Shown here one piece after another: positions 26,880 to 35,624 of a DNA stretch of 64,000 nucleotides. The position numbers and the translations under genes are program-made. How positions within the stretch are numbered: position 1 is the first letter of the stretch; each line of letters starts with the position of its first letter. The notes under the pieces were generated by a model. That model did no database searches. It was not told the DNA's origin and saw nothing but the letters and a program-made list of their open reading frames with translations. The stretch comes from Mucilaginibacter sp. (GTDB lineage Bacteria; Bacteroidota; Bacteroidia; Sphingobacteriales; Sphingobacteriaceae), in the NCBI RefSeq assembly GCF_025359345.1, contig NZ_JANYGQ010000017.1, positions 62,001-126,000 on the forward strand, given 5' to 3'.

Positions 26880-28880
26880 ATGGATATGGATGCTGTAAAA
26901 CTGTTGCATGGCCGTTATTGTAATTCGCTGACTGAATACTCGCGGTTTGTGACCCGCGAGGTCGCAATCGGCGATGTGCCGATGGGTGGTAATAACCCCA
27001 TCCGTATACAAAGCATGACGACCACCGACACCATGGACACCATCGGTACGGTCGAGCAAAGCATTCGTATGGTTGACGCTGGCTGTGAGTATGTGCGCAT
27101 TACCGCCCCAAGCATAAAGGAAGCCCAAAATCTTGCTGAAATAAAAAAGCAGTTACGCATGCGTGGCTACACTGTGCCTTTAGTAGCTGATATCCATTTT
27201 ACCCCCAATGCCGCCGAAGTTGCCGCCCGCATAGTGGAGAAAGTGCGCGTTAACCCCGGCAACTATGCCGATAAAAAGAAATTCGACCAGATAGATTATA
27301 CCGATGCCCAGTACCAGGGCGAACTGTCGCGCATATACCAGAAATTTGCGCCGCTGGTAAAGATATGTAAGGAATATGGCACTGCCATGCGTATAGGCAC
27401 TAATCATGGTTCGTTAAGCGACAGGATTATGAGCCGCTATGGCGATACCCCGCAAGGTATGGTGGAATCAGCGATGGAGTTTATCCGCATCTGCGAAGAT
27501 TTGAACTACAACAGCCTCGTAATCTCCATGAAATCTAGCAACCCACAGGTTATGGTGCAGGCCTACCGCTTGCTGGTTGAAACCATGGTTGCTGAAGGCA
27601 TGAACTACCCGCTGCACCTCGGCGTAACCGAAGCCGGGGACGGCGAAGACGGTCGCATAAAATCGGCCGTTGGTATCGGTACGTTGCTTGAAGACGGTCT
27701 GGGCGATACCGTGCGTGTATCCCTCACCGAAGAACCCGAAGCAGAAGCCCCGGTGGCTATTGCATTAGTGGAACGGTACTCGAGTCGTAAGTCTTTAGTC
27801 GAAAGTCAAAAGTCGACTCAAGATTCAGGACTTAAGACTCAGGACTTGCAGCACAATCCATACGAATACAAACGCCGCCATACCTATGAGGCCAATGCTT
27901 TTATAGGCGGGCACATGGTACCGAGGGTAGTGGTTGATTTATCGAACAAAAACCTTAAAGATCCAGCGATATTAAGTGATGCGGGCTACCTGTACTCGCC
28001 GCTGCTGGATAAATATAACATGGCCGAGCAATCGGTTGATTTTGTATATTTTGCTGATGAGTTGCCCTCGTTTAACCTGCCGGGCAATTTAAAGCAGCTT
28101 TACAATTATAAGACCTGGCTTAAGCTGGCCGATAAAACCATGTGCCATCCATTGTTTACGTTGGATGAATATGTGCAGGATGCAGACAGGTCATCAGCCT
28201 TAAACCTGGTAAAATTAAAACCTGCCGATATCGATAGCGATGCATTCGGCGCTTTGCCATTCGACCAGTCGCTGGTATTTGTGCTGGAGACCGAATCGGC
28301 ACTGGGTATGACAGACCAGCGTTCGTTTTTCTTTAAAATGGAGGAACTTGGTTTAGATGTGCCGGTGATTGTAAAACGCGAATACTCCTTCCCAACTGAC
28401 GACTCGGAGCTAAAGACTCAGAACCTGCAACTCTACGCCGGTACGGATCTTGGCGCTTTATTAGTTGACGGCTTTGGCGATGGTATCTGGATTGACGCAC
28501 CCGGCATCGAAACAAAAATAATTACCTCAACTGCATTTGGCATTTTGCAGGCCACACGCTCACGAATCTCAAAAACAGAATATATCTCGTGCCCCAGCTG
28601 TGGTCGCACACTGTTTGATTTGATGATCACCACGCAGATGATCCGCAGCCGCACCAGTCACCTTAAAGGCCTGAAAATTGGTATTATGGGCTGCATCGTA
28701 AACGGCCCCGGTGAAATGGCCGATGCCGACTATGGTTATGTGGGTTCAGGCACCGATAAAATTACCCTTTACCGCGGCAAAGAAGCCGTGAAAAAGAACA
28801 TTAATTCGGCTAATGCGCTTGATGAACTGATAGGCATTATTAAAGAGGATGGAAATTGGGTGGAACAAGAAAATATTTAG
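26880..28880 (+). CDS. ispG: 4-hydroxy-3-methylbut-2-enyl diphosphate synthase (IspG/GcpE)
   Basis: This cytosolic [4Fe-4S] enzyme of the MEP isoprenoid pathway converts MEcPP to HMBPP. The N-terminal TIM-barrel domain has GNNPIRIQSMTTTDTMDT and VADIHFTPNAA; the C-terminal iron-sulfur domain has CPSCGRTLFDL and GCIVNGPGEM (cluster Cys). The 666 residues include the central insert domain of the long Bacteroidetes/plant-type enzyme. Odd: residues about 301-326 and 506-518 carry the same ten-codon phrase (DSGLKTQDLQ and DSELKTQNLQ), encoded by AGTC/GACT-type repeat DNA, which looks like intergenic repeat captured in frame. A near-leaderless promoter precedes it. The enzyme is probably functional because no core motif is disturbed. 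Confidence 0.95.
   Translation: MDMDAVKLLHGRYCNSLTEYSRFVTREVAIGDVPMGGNNPIRIQSMTTTDTMDTIGTVEQSIRMVDAGCEYVRITAPSIKEAQNLAEIKKQLRMRGYTVPLVADIHFTPNAAEVAARIVEKVRVNPGNYADKKKFDQIDYTDAQYQGELSRIYQKFAPLVKICKEYGTAMRIGTNHGSLSDRIMSRYGDTPQGMVESAMEFIRICEDLNYNSLVISMKSSNPQVMVQAYRLLVETMVAEGMNYPLHLGVTEAGDGEDGRIKSAVGIGTLLEDGLGDTVRVSLTEEPEAEAPVAIALVERYSSRKSLVESQKSTQDSGLKTQDLQHNPYEYKRRHTYEANAFIGGHMVPRVVVDLSNKNLKDPAILSDAGYLYSPLLDKYNMAEQSVDFVYFADELPSFNLPGNLKQLYNYKTWLKLADKTMCHPLFTLDEYVQDADRSSALNLVKLKPADIDSDAFGALPFDQSLVFVLETESALGMTDQRSFFFKMEELGLDVPVIVKREYSFPTDDSELKTQNLQLYAGTDLGALLVDGFGDGIWIDAPGIETKIITSTAFGILQATRSRISKTEYISCPSCGRTLFDLMITTQMIRSRTSHLKGLKIGIMGCIVNGPGEMADADYGYVGSGTDKITLYRGKEAVKKNINSANALDELIGIIKEDGNWVEQENI
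27780..27852. repeat. AGTC/GACT-word repeat inside ispG
   Basis: Words AGTCGTAAGTC, AGTCGAAAGTC and AAAGTCGACTC are followed by opposite-sense GACTTAAGACTCAGGACTT, so the stretch can fold into a hairpin. It is read in frame as Ser/Lys/Gln-rich residues. A shorter related copy is at 28396-28430. Confidence 0.6.
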
Positions 28881-28948
28881 CTAACCCGCTGAATACTATT
28901 GCAATATTCAATTATTAGTTTTAAAATTATACTTGTAATTTAGTTTGC

Positions 28949-30376
28949 ATGTATAAGTTCAAATTTTACTTCCCTGCGTTATTTTTTTTATTGAATTGCG
29001 GTTACGTTTTGGGCCAGACCCATCCCCGCGGTATGGATATCGACGATAACGGCTACCAGTTGGTGCCCAAAAAGGCAAAACTTACCCGCGCGCTCGATGT
29101 GTTGCCGGCGCAGGCATCTATCAAACAATACGCTCCCATCCCAAAAACGCAGGACAGGTACGGCACCTGTGCAGCATGGGCGAGCGCTTATTGCGGCCGC
29201 ACTATGGTCGACGCTATAAAATATAATTGGACCAATAAAGATAGTATTACCAAACACGCTTATTCAGCTGCATTCCTGTTCCGGCTGCTTCGCCCTAATG
29301 ATGGGGCTTGCGCAGGCGGCTCAAACCTGGGCACAGCTTTCCAGCTGATGAAAACTACTGGCAGCATCCATTATAACGATTTACCCGTTCTGTGCGTACC
29401 TTCAGTTGATAATACTCAAGTAAATGTAGCGTCGAATGCTAAGTTAAAAGATTTCGCACGCCTTTTTGACGTTACATCATCGGCTAATATTAAAATACAG
29501 GCAGTAAAAAAATCTATTTCCGAAAAAAAACCGGTAGTTATTGGAATGTTATGCCCCGACTCCTTTGACACCGCTCATCGCTATTGGATACCAAAGGAAA
29601 GGCCGGCGTCAAATTTGGGCGGGCATGCCATGTGCGTGGTTGGGTATGACGATAACATGTACGGCGGAGCATTTGAAATTCAAAATAGCTGGGGGACTAA
29701 TTGGGGTAACGGTGGTTACATCTGGATTCGGTACGCGGATTTTACGAGCTTTGTGCAATACGCTTATGAGTTTGTTGATTTGCCCGACGCTGCACCAGAC
29801 ACGCCGGATTTATCAGGGTCGATAAAGCTTACGCTTTCAACAGGTGAGCAAATGCCTGCCAACTTACTGGTATCCACACGCGGGTTAAAAGTCGTTACTG
29901 CTAAAACAACGCCTCAGCCGCTCACCATTTATCAAACCGCAAACCCGTACACTTCGGGAACAAATTTCAGGATTTATATTTCAAATAATCAGCCGGCGTA
30001 TGTATACGCCATCAGTTCGGACCTTACCAACCAGGTAACCAAAATTTTCCCTTATGAAGAGGGGATTAGTGCTGCGCTCAACTACAAAAAGAACGATGTC
30101 GCCATTCCTGATGAAGATCATTTTATCCAGTTTGATAACCAGCCCGGTAAAGACTTTTTATGCGTTTTATACAGTAAAACGGAGTTGAACATAAACGACA
30201 TAATTGCCCAGGTAGGCGCCAAAACCGGTACATTTAATGAACGGGTGTATAACGTTTTGAGTAGCAGGATAGTCGACCCTAAAAACATAAAGTTCAGCAA
30301 TGATAATATTGCCTTTGATGGCACCAGTAACGGTAAAGATATCGTTGCGATGATGGTGGAGTTAGACCACAAATGA
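28949..30376 (+). CDS. Secreted papain-like (C1) cysteine protease with DUF4384-like domain
   Basis: A signal peptide (FFLLNCGYVLGQ) is followed by a papain-fold domain (about residues 45-275). The catalytic Cys is in YGTCAAWASAYC (Cys 74), the His in GGHAMCVVGYDD (His 226) and the Asn in IQNSWGTNWGNGGY (Asn 246), all in proper order. There is no obvious inhibitory propeptide. Residues about 300-475 contain the motif STRGLKVV and a DUF4384-like segment (YISNNQPAYVYAISSDLTNQVTK). It is probably periplasmic or exported. The stop is 1 bp from the start of the caspase-like gene, so the two proteases are made together. Substrates are unknown. A TAGTTTG word just before the ATG may be the -7 box. 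Confidence 0.9.
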   Translation: MYKFKFYFPALFFLLNCGYVLGQTHPRGMDIDDNGYQLVPKKAKLTRALDVLPAQASIKQYAPIPKTQDRYGTCAAWASAYCGRTMVDAIKYNWTNKDSITKHAYSAAFLFRLLRPNDGACAGGSNLGTAFQLMKTTGSIHYNDLPVLCVPSVDNTQVNVASNAKLKDFARLFDVTSSANIKIQAVKKSISEKKPVVIGMLCPDSFDTAHRYWIPKERPASNLGGHAMCVVGYDDNMYGGAFEIQNSWGTNWGNGGYIWIRYADFTSFVQYAYEFVDLPDAAPDTPDLSGSIKLTLSTGEQMPANLLVSTRGLKVVTAKTTPQPLTIYQTANPYTSGTNFRIYISNNQPAYVYAISSDLTNQVTKIFPYEEGISAALNYKKNDVAIPDEDHFIQFDNQPGKDFLCVLYSKTELNINDIIAQVGAKTGTFNERVYNVLSSRIVDPKNIKFSNDNIAFDGTSNGKDIVAMMVELDHK

Positions 30377-30377
30377 T

Positions 30378-32645
30378 ATGAGAAGATTATTTACAGCAAT
30401 TTGCCTTTTTGCGTTATTGCTTTGCGGCACTGCCCGTGCCCAAAGCCTTATCTATTACAATGCATTCAGCAATGGAGAATCGTCATGGAGAGATTACGAT
30501 GACCAGGTAAGCAATGCCCGTATAGCGGGCGGTAAATACCTGCTTACCCATAAACAACATTCGTCAACCGTGGTGGCGCAGCTGGTGCCGGTTGACTACA
30601 ACCGGAATTTTGCCATACAAACAACTTTTTCGCACGTGACGGGAGGAACCAACTTCCCGGCCGGGCTGGCTTTTTTTGGACAGGACGCGCTGAATACCTA
30701 TTTCTTTTGCATTACTGCCACCGGCAGCTTCCAGGTTGGCAAATTTGACCGCGGCCAAACGTCGGCCTTAATTAACTGGACAACCTCGCCCGCGATATTG
30801 CAGGGTAATACATCGAATAAATTGCGCATAGAAAAGCTGCTGGATAGAAATAAGTTTTACATAAACGGCGTACAGGTGGCCGAACTGCCGCCATTGCAAC
30901 CTTTCGGCAATCATTTTGGCCCTGTGGTAATGGAACAGCAAACTGCTGCTTTTGACTATATTAAGCTGGTTTACCTGGCCTCCGGCGACAATGAAGCAGC
31001 CGCAAATACCCCGGCCATAAGTGCAGGTATATTGGAAACTGCCTACCATACTGACTTTAACGCCGACGACAATAACCAATGGGTACTACCCACAACAGAC
31101 TCACTAACCACGGCGTTAACTGACGGTTATTTTAAAATGGTGCGCCGCGCCAAAACCGGGTACAACGCATCGGTTACTTCGGCCGATTTAAAGGTTGATA
31201 TGCGTCGCGATTATTTAATTGAAACCGAGGCGGTACATTATTCAGGCACCCAAAATTTTGGCTATGGCCTTGTTTTCGGTTGCGACGAGCAGCATAATTA
31301 TATGTTTTGGATGGGCGCAGGCGGTTATTACTACATCGGCTCGATTGACAAAGCTGGTTTTAAAACCATTGTGACCTGGACAGCATCTGATGCCATAAGA
31401 AAAGGCGACCTGTCGAAAAACAAGCTTGGCATTGCCCATAGAAACGGACAGCTAAATTTTTACATTAACGACCAACTGGTTACATCGCACCCGGAAATTG
31501 AATTTACCGGTCACCAGTTCGGCGTGTCGGTGAGCGCTAACCAAAATGTCGGCTTTAATTACATTACTTTTGGTTACCTGGATAAACCGAAGCCGGCAGT
31601 AACAGTTACTGCACAAAATGATATTACTCCTCCCGAGATTTTTATTACCTCGCCAGAAGTAACACGTGGTCTCAAGGTAGTGCAGAGCAGCGATGTGTTG
31701 CACGTTGCCGGGATAGCTAAGGACCCAAGCGGCATATTTTCGGTAGTGGTAAACGGCATACAGGCTGTAGTTGATAAAACAGGCAGCTTTACCGTAGATG
31801 TGCCGATGGCTATTGGCGAGAATCCCTTACTGGTTGTAGCCACCGATAATAATATGAATAAGGGGCAGCAACGATTTTCGGTAACACGTAATAACGTTGC
31901 CGCCAGCACTGTGGCGGCCATAACCCAAACCGCAGCGCAAGGCAAGTTTTATGCCTTGTTGATAGGCGTGCAGGATTACCAGGACCAGTCAATACCAAGC
32001 CTCGAAGGCCCGGTGGGCGATGCTGCCACCCTTTCGCAGGCGCTAACCGGTAATTATACCTTTAATAATGAAAGCGTCACCCTGCTAAAAAATCCAACCC
32101 GTGCGCAATTTTTCGCGGCGCTTGATGATGTCTCGGCAAAGGTAAAGCCGGAAGATAACCTGCTGATATTTTATGCCGGCCATGGCTACTACGACGAAAC
32201 CCATTTACAGGGCTATTGGTACCCTGCCGACGCCGTGCGCACCCGCAGGGATACATGGATATCAAACGCCGACCTTATAGATTACATCACCGCTATAAAA
32301 TCAAAACACACCTTATTGATTAGTGATGCGTGTTTTTCGGGTAGTATATTTAAAACCCGGGCCATTGAAATGGCACCGAAGGACGTGCAGGAATTGTACA
32401 AACTACCAAGCCGGAAGGCAATGACCAGCGGCGCCATGAAAGAGGTACCGGATAAAAGCGTATTTATGCAATACCTTGTAAAGCGGCTAACCGAAAATAC
32501 GGATAAGTTTTTGCCATCGGAACAACTGTTTGCCAGCTTTAAAGCGGCTGTGATAAACAATAGCCCCAACGGCCAGGTGCCGCAGTTTGGTGAGATACGC
32601 GAAGCCGGCGACGAAGGTGGAGACTTTATTTTTATCAGGAAATGA
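30378..32645 (+). CDS. Secreted caspase-family protease with two LamG-like domains
   Basis: The order is signal peptide (ends ARAQ); two similar beta-sandwich domains (about 22-200 and 215-395, both with phrases like NFGYGLVFG and LDRNKFYINGVQV) resembling concanavalin/LamG folds; an Ig-like segment (about 415-510, beginning TRGLKVVQSSDVLHVAGIA); and a C14 caspase-like domain (about 525-755). The catalytic dyad is in YAGHGYYD (His 602) and SDACFSGS (Cys 652), so it should be active. The N-terminal domains may bind glycans. The TRGLKV phrase also occurs in the partner papain-like protein, which hints that the two interact or evolved together. Confidence 0.9.
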   Translation: MRRLFTAICLFALLLCGTARAQSLIYYNAFSNGESSWRDYDDQVSNARIAGGKYLLTHKQHSSTVVAQLVPVDYNRNFAIQTTFSHVTGGTNFPAGLAFFGQDALNTYFFCITATGSFQVGKFDRGQTSALINWTTSPAILQGNTSNKLRIEKLLDRNKFYINGVQVAELPPLQPFGNHFGPVVMEQQTAAFDYIKLVYLASGDNEAAANTPAISAGILETAYHTDFNADDNNQWVLPTTDSLTTALTDGYFKMVRRAKTGYNASVTSADLKVDMRRDYLIETEAVHYSGTQNFGYGLVFGCDEQHNYMFWMGAGGYYYIGSIDKAGFKTIVTWTASDAIRKGDLSKNKLGIAHRNGQLNFYINDQLVTSHPEIEFTGHQFGVSVSANQNVGFNYITFGYLDKPKPAVTVTAQNDITPPEIFITSPEVTRGLKVVQSSDVLHVAGIAKDPSGIFSVVVNGIQAVVDKTGSFTVDVPMAIGENPLLVVATDNNMNKGQQRFSVTRNNVAASTVAAITQTAAQGKFYALLIGVQDYQDQSIPSLEGPVGDAATLSQALTGNYTFNNESVTLLKNPTRAQFFAALDDVSAKVKPEDNLLIFYAGHGYYDETHLQGYWYPADAVRTRRDTWISNADLIDYITAIKSKHTLLISDACFSGSIFKTRAIEMAPKDVQELYKLPSRKAMTSGAMKEVPDKSVFMQYLVKRLTENTDKFLPSEQLFASFKAAVINNSPNGQVPQFGEIREAGDEGGDFIFIRK

Positions 32646-32759
32646 TTTTTGATGTGCAAATGCGTGGATATGCAGATGTGCGAATGAAAAAAACGATATT
32701 GTAGCAGCGGATAGTCCGCTTCGAATTTCCCCTATCCGCACATTAGCACATCAAAAATC
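32644..32759. repeat. GCACATC-word hairpin repeat
   Basis: GATTTTTGATGTGC (32644-32657) is exactly complementary to GCACATCAAAAATC (32746-32759), with inner words TGCAGATGTGCG and GCACATTAGCACATC. It sits between two convergent genes and may double as a terminator, but lacks a simple stem-loop plus T-tract. Confidence 0.65.
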
Positions 32760-32765
32760 CGCACA

Positions 32766-33545
32766 TCAATACGCTTTCTTATTCAAAAAATCCGCCAGCT
32801 CATTAATATGGTCCGTACCTATAACGTCGGCATGAAGCTTAATCAACTTTTTCCAGCAAGTGCTCGTGTCAGGGATGGCAAAGAAACGTATCTTCTTGCC
32901 TAAGGCATGCGCGCTGTCGATAAGGCCGGTTATACGGTCGGCGTCTGCACTTGCCAGGTCGCCGGCTCCGTTCCATTTGGAGTACTTGTCGAACGGTACG
33001 CTTATGAGGCCGATTTTGGTGAATTGCTGCGGGGTAAACCCGCTCATATGATCAACATCAAAGCTCATCCATGCGGGGTAGGCGAGCATCACTTCGCCCG
33101 GTGGAACTTTACCTGTCATTACAATCGAAAGCCGTCCGGGGTGACCAGGATAATCAAAATATTGACTAAGGGGCTTCAGTTCGCTGATTACCAACGGCAG
33201 GGTTACCGTGTAGTCTTTTTTAATTTCGATAAGCAGCCGCAGTTTTCTCGCGGTGTCTTTTTTTAACTTCTCGACCAAAGGATCGATATACATGAGTTTA
33301 AGCGACCGTGCCGGTGTAATTTCCTCTTCTTTATGCGCAACCATCAGTTGGCCGTTTACTGCAAATACGTCCGCCTCTATCGAGCCAAAACCGGCATTAT
33401 ACGCCCGGTAAAACGGGATGCTGTTTTTGTAATCATTATGAGAATGAGCGTCGGCAGGAGTGTAGGTTTTGGTGGAAGTGTTGCAGGAAGCAAGACCGAC
33501 CGTAATTAGTAATATGAATTTTAACGTTCTTATATTATTCCGCAT
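32766..33545 (-). CDS. PI-PLC/glycerophosphodiester phosphodiesterase-like lipoprotein
   Basis: The start at 33545 gives a clean lipoprotein signal (FILLITVGLASC, then NTS); the frame is open to 33578. The mature protein has AHSHNDY and SIEADVFAVNG, the His and Glu/Asp pairs of the TIM-barrel GDPD/PI-PLC superfamily, and IEIKKDY further on. It should hydrolyse phosphodiesters in the periplasm, but the substrate (glycerophosphodiester, phosphoinositide or other) cannot be told. The product is 259 residues and seems complete. Confidence 0.82.
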   Translation of the reverse strand: MRNNIRTLKFILLITVGLASCNTSTKTYTPADAHSHNDYKNSIPFYRAYNAGFGSIEADVFAVNGQLMVAHKEEEITPARSLKLMYIDPLVEKLKKDTARKLRLLIEIKKDYTVTLPLVISELKPLSQYFDYPGHPGRLSIVMTGKVPPGEVMLAYPAWMSFDVDHMSGFTPQQFTKIGLISVPFDKYSKWNGAGDLASADADRITGLIDSAHALGKKIRFFAIPDTSTCWKKLIKLHADVIGTDHINELADFLNKKAY

Positions 33546-33648
33546 TTTTCTTATACCTGTTGACGATAACATCAACAAAAGCGACGCAATATTAAGTATT
33601 TATTGCCGCTGTTGCCGATGTAAGTGTTAAGATTAAAAAAACGTTTTA

Positions 33649-34143
33649 TTAAATTTCTCCCTTCGCAAACAGCTCATCCAGCCTTTCATGCGAATCATAT
33701 ACCCCGCGCTCCATGCCGGCCTGCATCATGCCGTCCCGGTCAGTTACTGATTGGAAAACCGACTGTATGGTTACCCGGGTACGATTGCCGGGCAGTTCTT
33801 CAAATCGCGACGTTTCCAGGGTTACGTGGCCGGTTTCTGGCAGGCCTTCAAATTCAAAAGTCTGGATAACACGCTGCGGGGCCAATACTTCGTGCACCAC
33901 GCCATGAAAACCATACTCGTTGCCTGCCGGGTCGATGTGTACATAGCGGTATGAGCCGCCACTTCTTGGGTCAAACTTGTCCAGTTTCATTTTCAATTCG
34001 CGCGGACCAAGCCATTGAACGATCAGTTCGGGTGTGGTGAACGCCTTGAACACCATTTCGCGAGGTGCTTCAAATTCGCGGGTTATAAATAACTCCTGTT
34101 TGCCTGGTTCGGCTTTTATGGCGGTTTTATTATTGCTTGCCAT
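33649..34143 (-). CDS. SRPBCC (AHSA1-like) ligand-binding protein
   Basis: This 164-residue START/Bet v1-like protein opens with [29 protein letters not shown], the AHSA1/ActivatorHSP90-type motif, and ends with a long helix [23 protein letters not shown]. Such proteins bind hydrophobic ligands; the role is unknown. It is the third gene of the ArsR/VOC/SRPBCC operon, a common bacterial arrangement under ArsR control. Confidence 0.88.
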   Translation of the reverse strand: MASNNKTAIKAEPGKQELFITREFEAPREMVFKAFTTPELIVQWLGPRELKMKLDKFDPRSGGSYRYVHIDPAGNEYGFHGVVHEVLAPQRVIQTFEFEGLPETGHVTLETSRFEELPGNRTRVTIQSVFQSVTDRDGMMQAGMERGVYDSHERLDELFAKGEI

Positions 34144-34160
34144 TGTAATATTATTAAAGG

Positions 34161-34577
34161 TTAACCATTCATTTTACTCATATCCATATACAGCATGTTC
34201 CAGCGGTGGCCGTTAGGGTCAATAAATCCGCAGCCATACATCCAGCCCTGTACTTCCGAAGGGCCCGAGAACATCTTGCCGCCTGCGGCAACAACGTTTT
34301 TGGCCATTTCATCCACTTCTTCGCGGGTTTCGGCATCGAAAGAAAATAATACTTCGCTGCCTTTGCTGGTATCCGCCAGCGGCATGCAATTGGTGGCTGC
34401 AAAAAAGTTTTCTTCAAACAGCATTACCACAATGTTTTTAGTGCCAACTATCATCGGTGCCATATTTTCGGTATAGCCGGGGCTGTTAGTATTAAACTTG
34501 AAGCCTATTTTGGTGAAAAAGTCTATCGAGCTTTTAAGATTTTTCACCGGTAAGTTAATCCACAGTTCTTTGGTCAT
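34161..34577 (-). CDS. VOC-superfamily (glyoxalase-like) protein
   Basis: A 138-residue vicinal-oxygen-chelate protein made of two beta-alpha-beta-beta-beta units. It starts [26 protein letters not shown] and ends [18 protein letters not shown]; the final segment carries the usual Asp/Glu metal-ligand position. It is similar to PhnB/YaeR-type members rather than to glyoxalase I. It lies 17 bp before the SRPBCC gene in the same operon. Confidence 0.86.
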   Translation of the reverse strand: MTKELWINLPVKNLKSSIDFFTKIGFKFNTNSPGYTENMAPMIVGTKNIVVMLFEENFFAATNCMPLADTSKGSEVLFSFDAETREEVDEMAKNVVAAGGKMFSGPSEVQGWMYGCGFIDPNGHRWNMLYMDMSKMNG

Positions 34578-34642
34578 AATTGTTGTTTTTAAATGTGAGA
34601 CAATAGATATTGATTTAGTAATTTATGGTTTATTGGTTTTTC

Positions 34643-34727
34643 GCCTCACCCTGCCCTCTCCAAAGGAGAGGGTTCTAAAGCTTAGTGTGGCTCAAGTCCT
34701 CTCCTTTGGAGAGGATTTAGGTGAGGC
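34643..34727. repeat. CTCTCC/GGAGAGG nested palindromic repeat
   Basis: GCCTCACC (34643-34650) pairs with GGTGAGGC (34720-34727). Inside are two self-complementary blocks, CCCTCTCCAAAGGAGAGGG (34654-34672) and CCTCTCCTTTGGAGAGG (34698-34714), which are also similar to each other. It interrupts the ArsR operon between the regulator and the VOC gene. This type of element is widespread in Bacteroidetes. Confidence 0.75.
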
Positions 34728-34760
34728 AAAACGCAAGCTATTTGAGTGAACAATATCAAT

Positions 34761-35087
34761 TTATGGTTTATTGGGTTGGTTTTGCATGTTATTCAGTAAA
34801 TCGTCCAGTTTGTTAAATTTCTCTTCCCATAGTTGCCTGTATTTTTCAATCCAGTTCGATACCTCGTTCAGTTGCTGCAAACTGGCTTCACAATAGCGTT
34901 CGCGGCCTTGCTTTTTTATGCTGATAAGCCCGCACTCGGCCAGGATTTTTATCTGTTGCGATATGGCAGGGCGACTAATGTCGAACTTATCGGCAATAGC
35001 ATTCAGGTTTAACGGGTTAAACGCTACCAGGTTTATTATCTCCCTGCGGGTTGGGTCGGCTATGGCCTGGAAAACATCTCTTCTCAT
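34761..35087 (-). CDS. ArsR-family transcriptional regulator
   Basis: This 108-residue winged-helix protein has the typical IADPTRREIINLV start and the recognition region DKFDISRPAISQQIKILAECGLI. No metal-binding Cys pair is visible, so it belongs to the non-metal ArsR group that controls SRPBCC/VOC genes. Two matching palindromes (35103-35146) lie directly upstream of its start and are the likely operators for autoregulation. Confidence 0.9.
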   Translation of the reverse strand: MRRDVFQAIADPTRREIINLVAFNPLNLNAIADKFDISRPAISQQIKILAECGLISIKKQGRERYCEASLQQLNEVSNWIEKYRQLWEEKFNKLDDLLNNMQNQPNKP

Positions 35088-35102
35088 CAGCTAAATATAA
35101 TA

Positions 35103-35146
35103 TGTAAGTAAATGCTTACAAATATATATGTAAGTAATTACTTACA
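35103..35146. promoter_or_regulatory. Tandem ArsR-type operators
   Basis: The perfect palindrome TGTAAGTAATTACTTACA (35129-35146) is preceded 26 bp away by a near-copy, TGTAAGTAAATGCTTACA (35103-35120). They lie 16-60 bp upstream of the ArsR start codon. Size, symmetry and place fit ArsR operators, and they may also influence the divergent speD-like operon. Confidence 0.75.
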
Positions 35147-35270
35147 CAAATAAGTTTTCATTTTTTTGTAATAAACGGCTAAGCGGTATAGTCTCAATTT
35201 TATTATAGGCTGATTGATAAAAGCCATTAATGATTTTTTATATATTTATCCAATCAATATAAAGCCCCTA

Positions 35271-35624
35271 ATGCCCTACACGCCCGGTTTACATATCATA
35301 TCCGAATTCATCTCAACACAACAATCTTTATTAACTTCAAGCGACAGCTTCCGCATTTTTTTAGACGGATTAATTGCCAGTCATAGTCTGTGCAAGGTTG
35401 GCGAGGTGTACCATGATTTTGATGGTGGTGGCTTTACAGCTGTGGTTTGTTTAACCGAATCGCACATATCCATACACACCTGGCCCGAGTTTGAGCTGGC
35501 TACTTTTGATGTTTTTTTATCAAACTACCAGCACGTAAACGACGGGAAGGCAAGGGACATTTACCAAAGCGTATTGGAATTCTACAATGGTACCGAACTT
35601 CAAAAAAATGAAATAAAACGATAA
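35271..35624 (+). CDS. speD: S-adenosylmethionine decarboxylase-like protein (SpeD), atypical active site
   Basis: The ATG at 35271 is chosen over a TTG at 35214; it gives the class 1b length (117 residues) and the normal GLHIISEF start. SpeD is a self-processing pyruvoyl enzyme that supplies the aminopropyl donor for spermidine synthesis. The cleavage site and pyruvoyl Ser are present in TESHISIHTWPE (Ser 64) with the following His 69. Where the usual motif is DVFTCG (catalytic Cys 83 in T. maritima), this protein has DVFLSN, so the Cys is replaced by Ser 84. It may be slow, inactive or changed in substrate; SpeD homologues that decarboxylate ornithine or arginine are known. It is the first gene of a six-gene operon and its stop overlaps the next start by 1 bp. 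Confidence 0.85.
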   Translation: MPYTPGLHIISEFISTQQSLLTSSDSFRIFLDGLIASHSLCKVGEVYHDFDGGGFTAVVCLTESHISIHTWPEFELATFDVFLSNYQHVNDGKARDIYQSVLEFYNGTELQKNEIKR

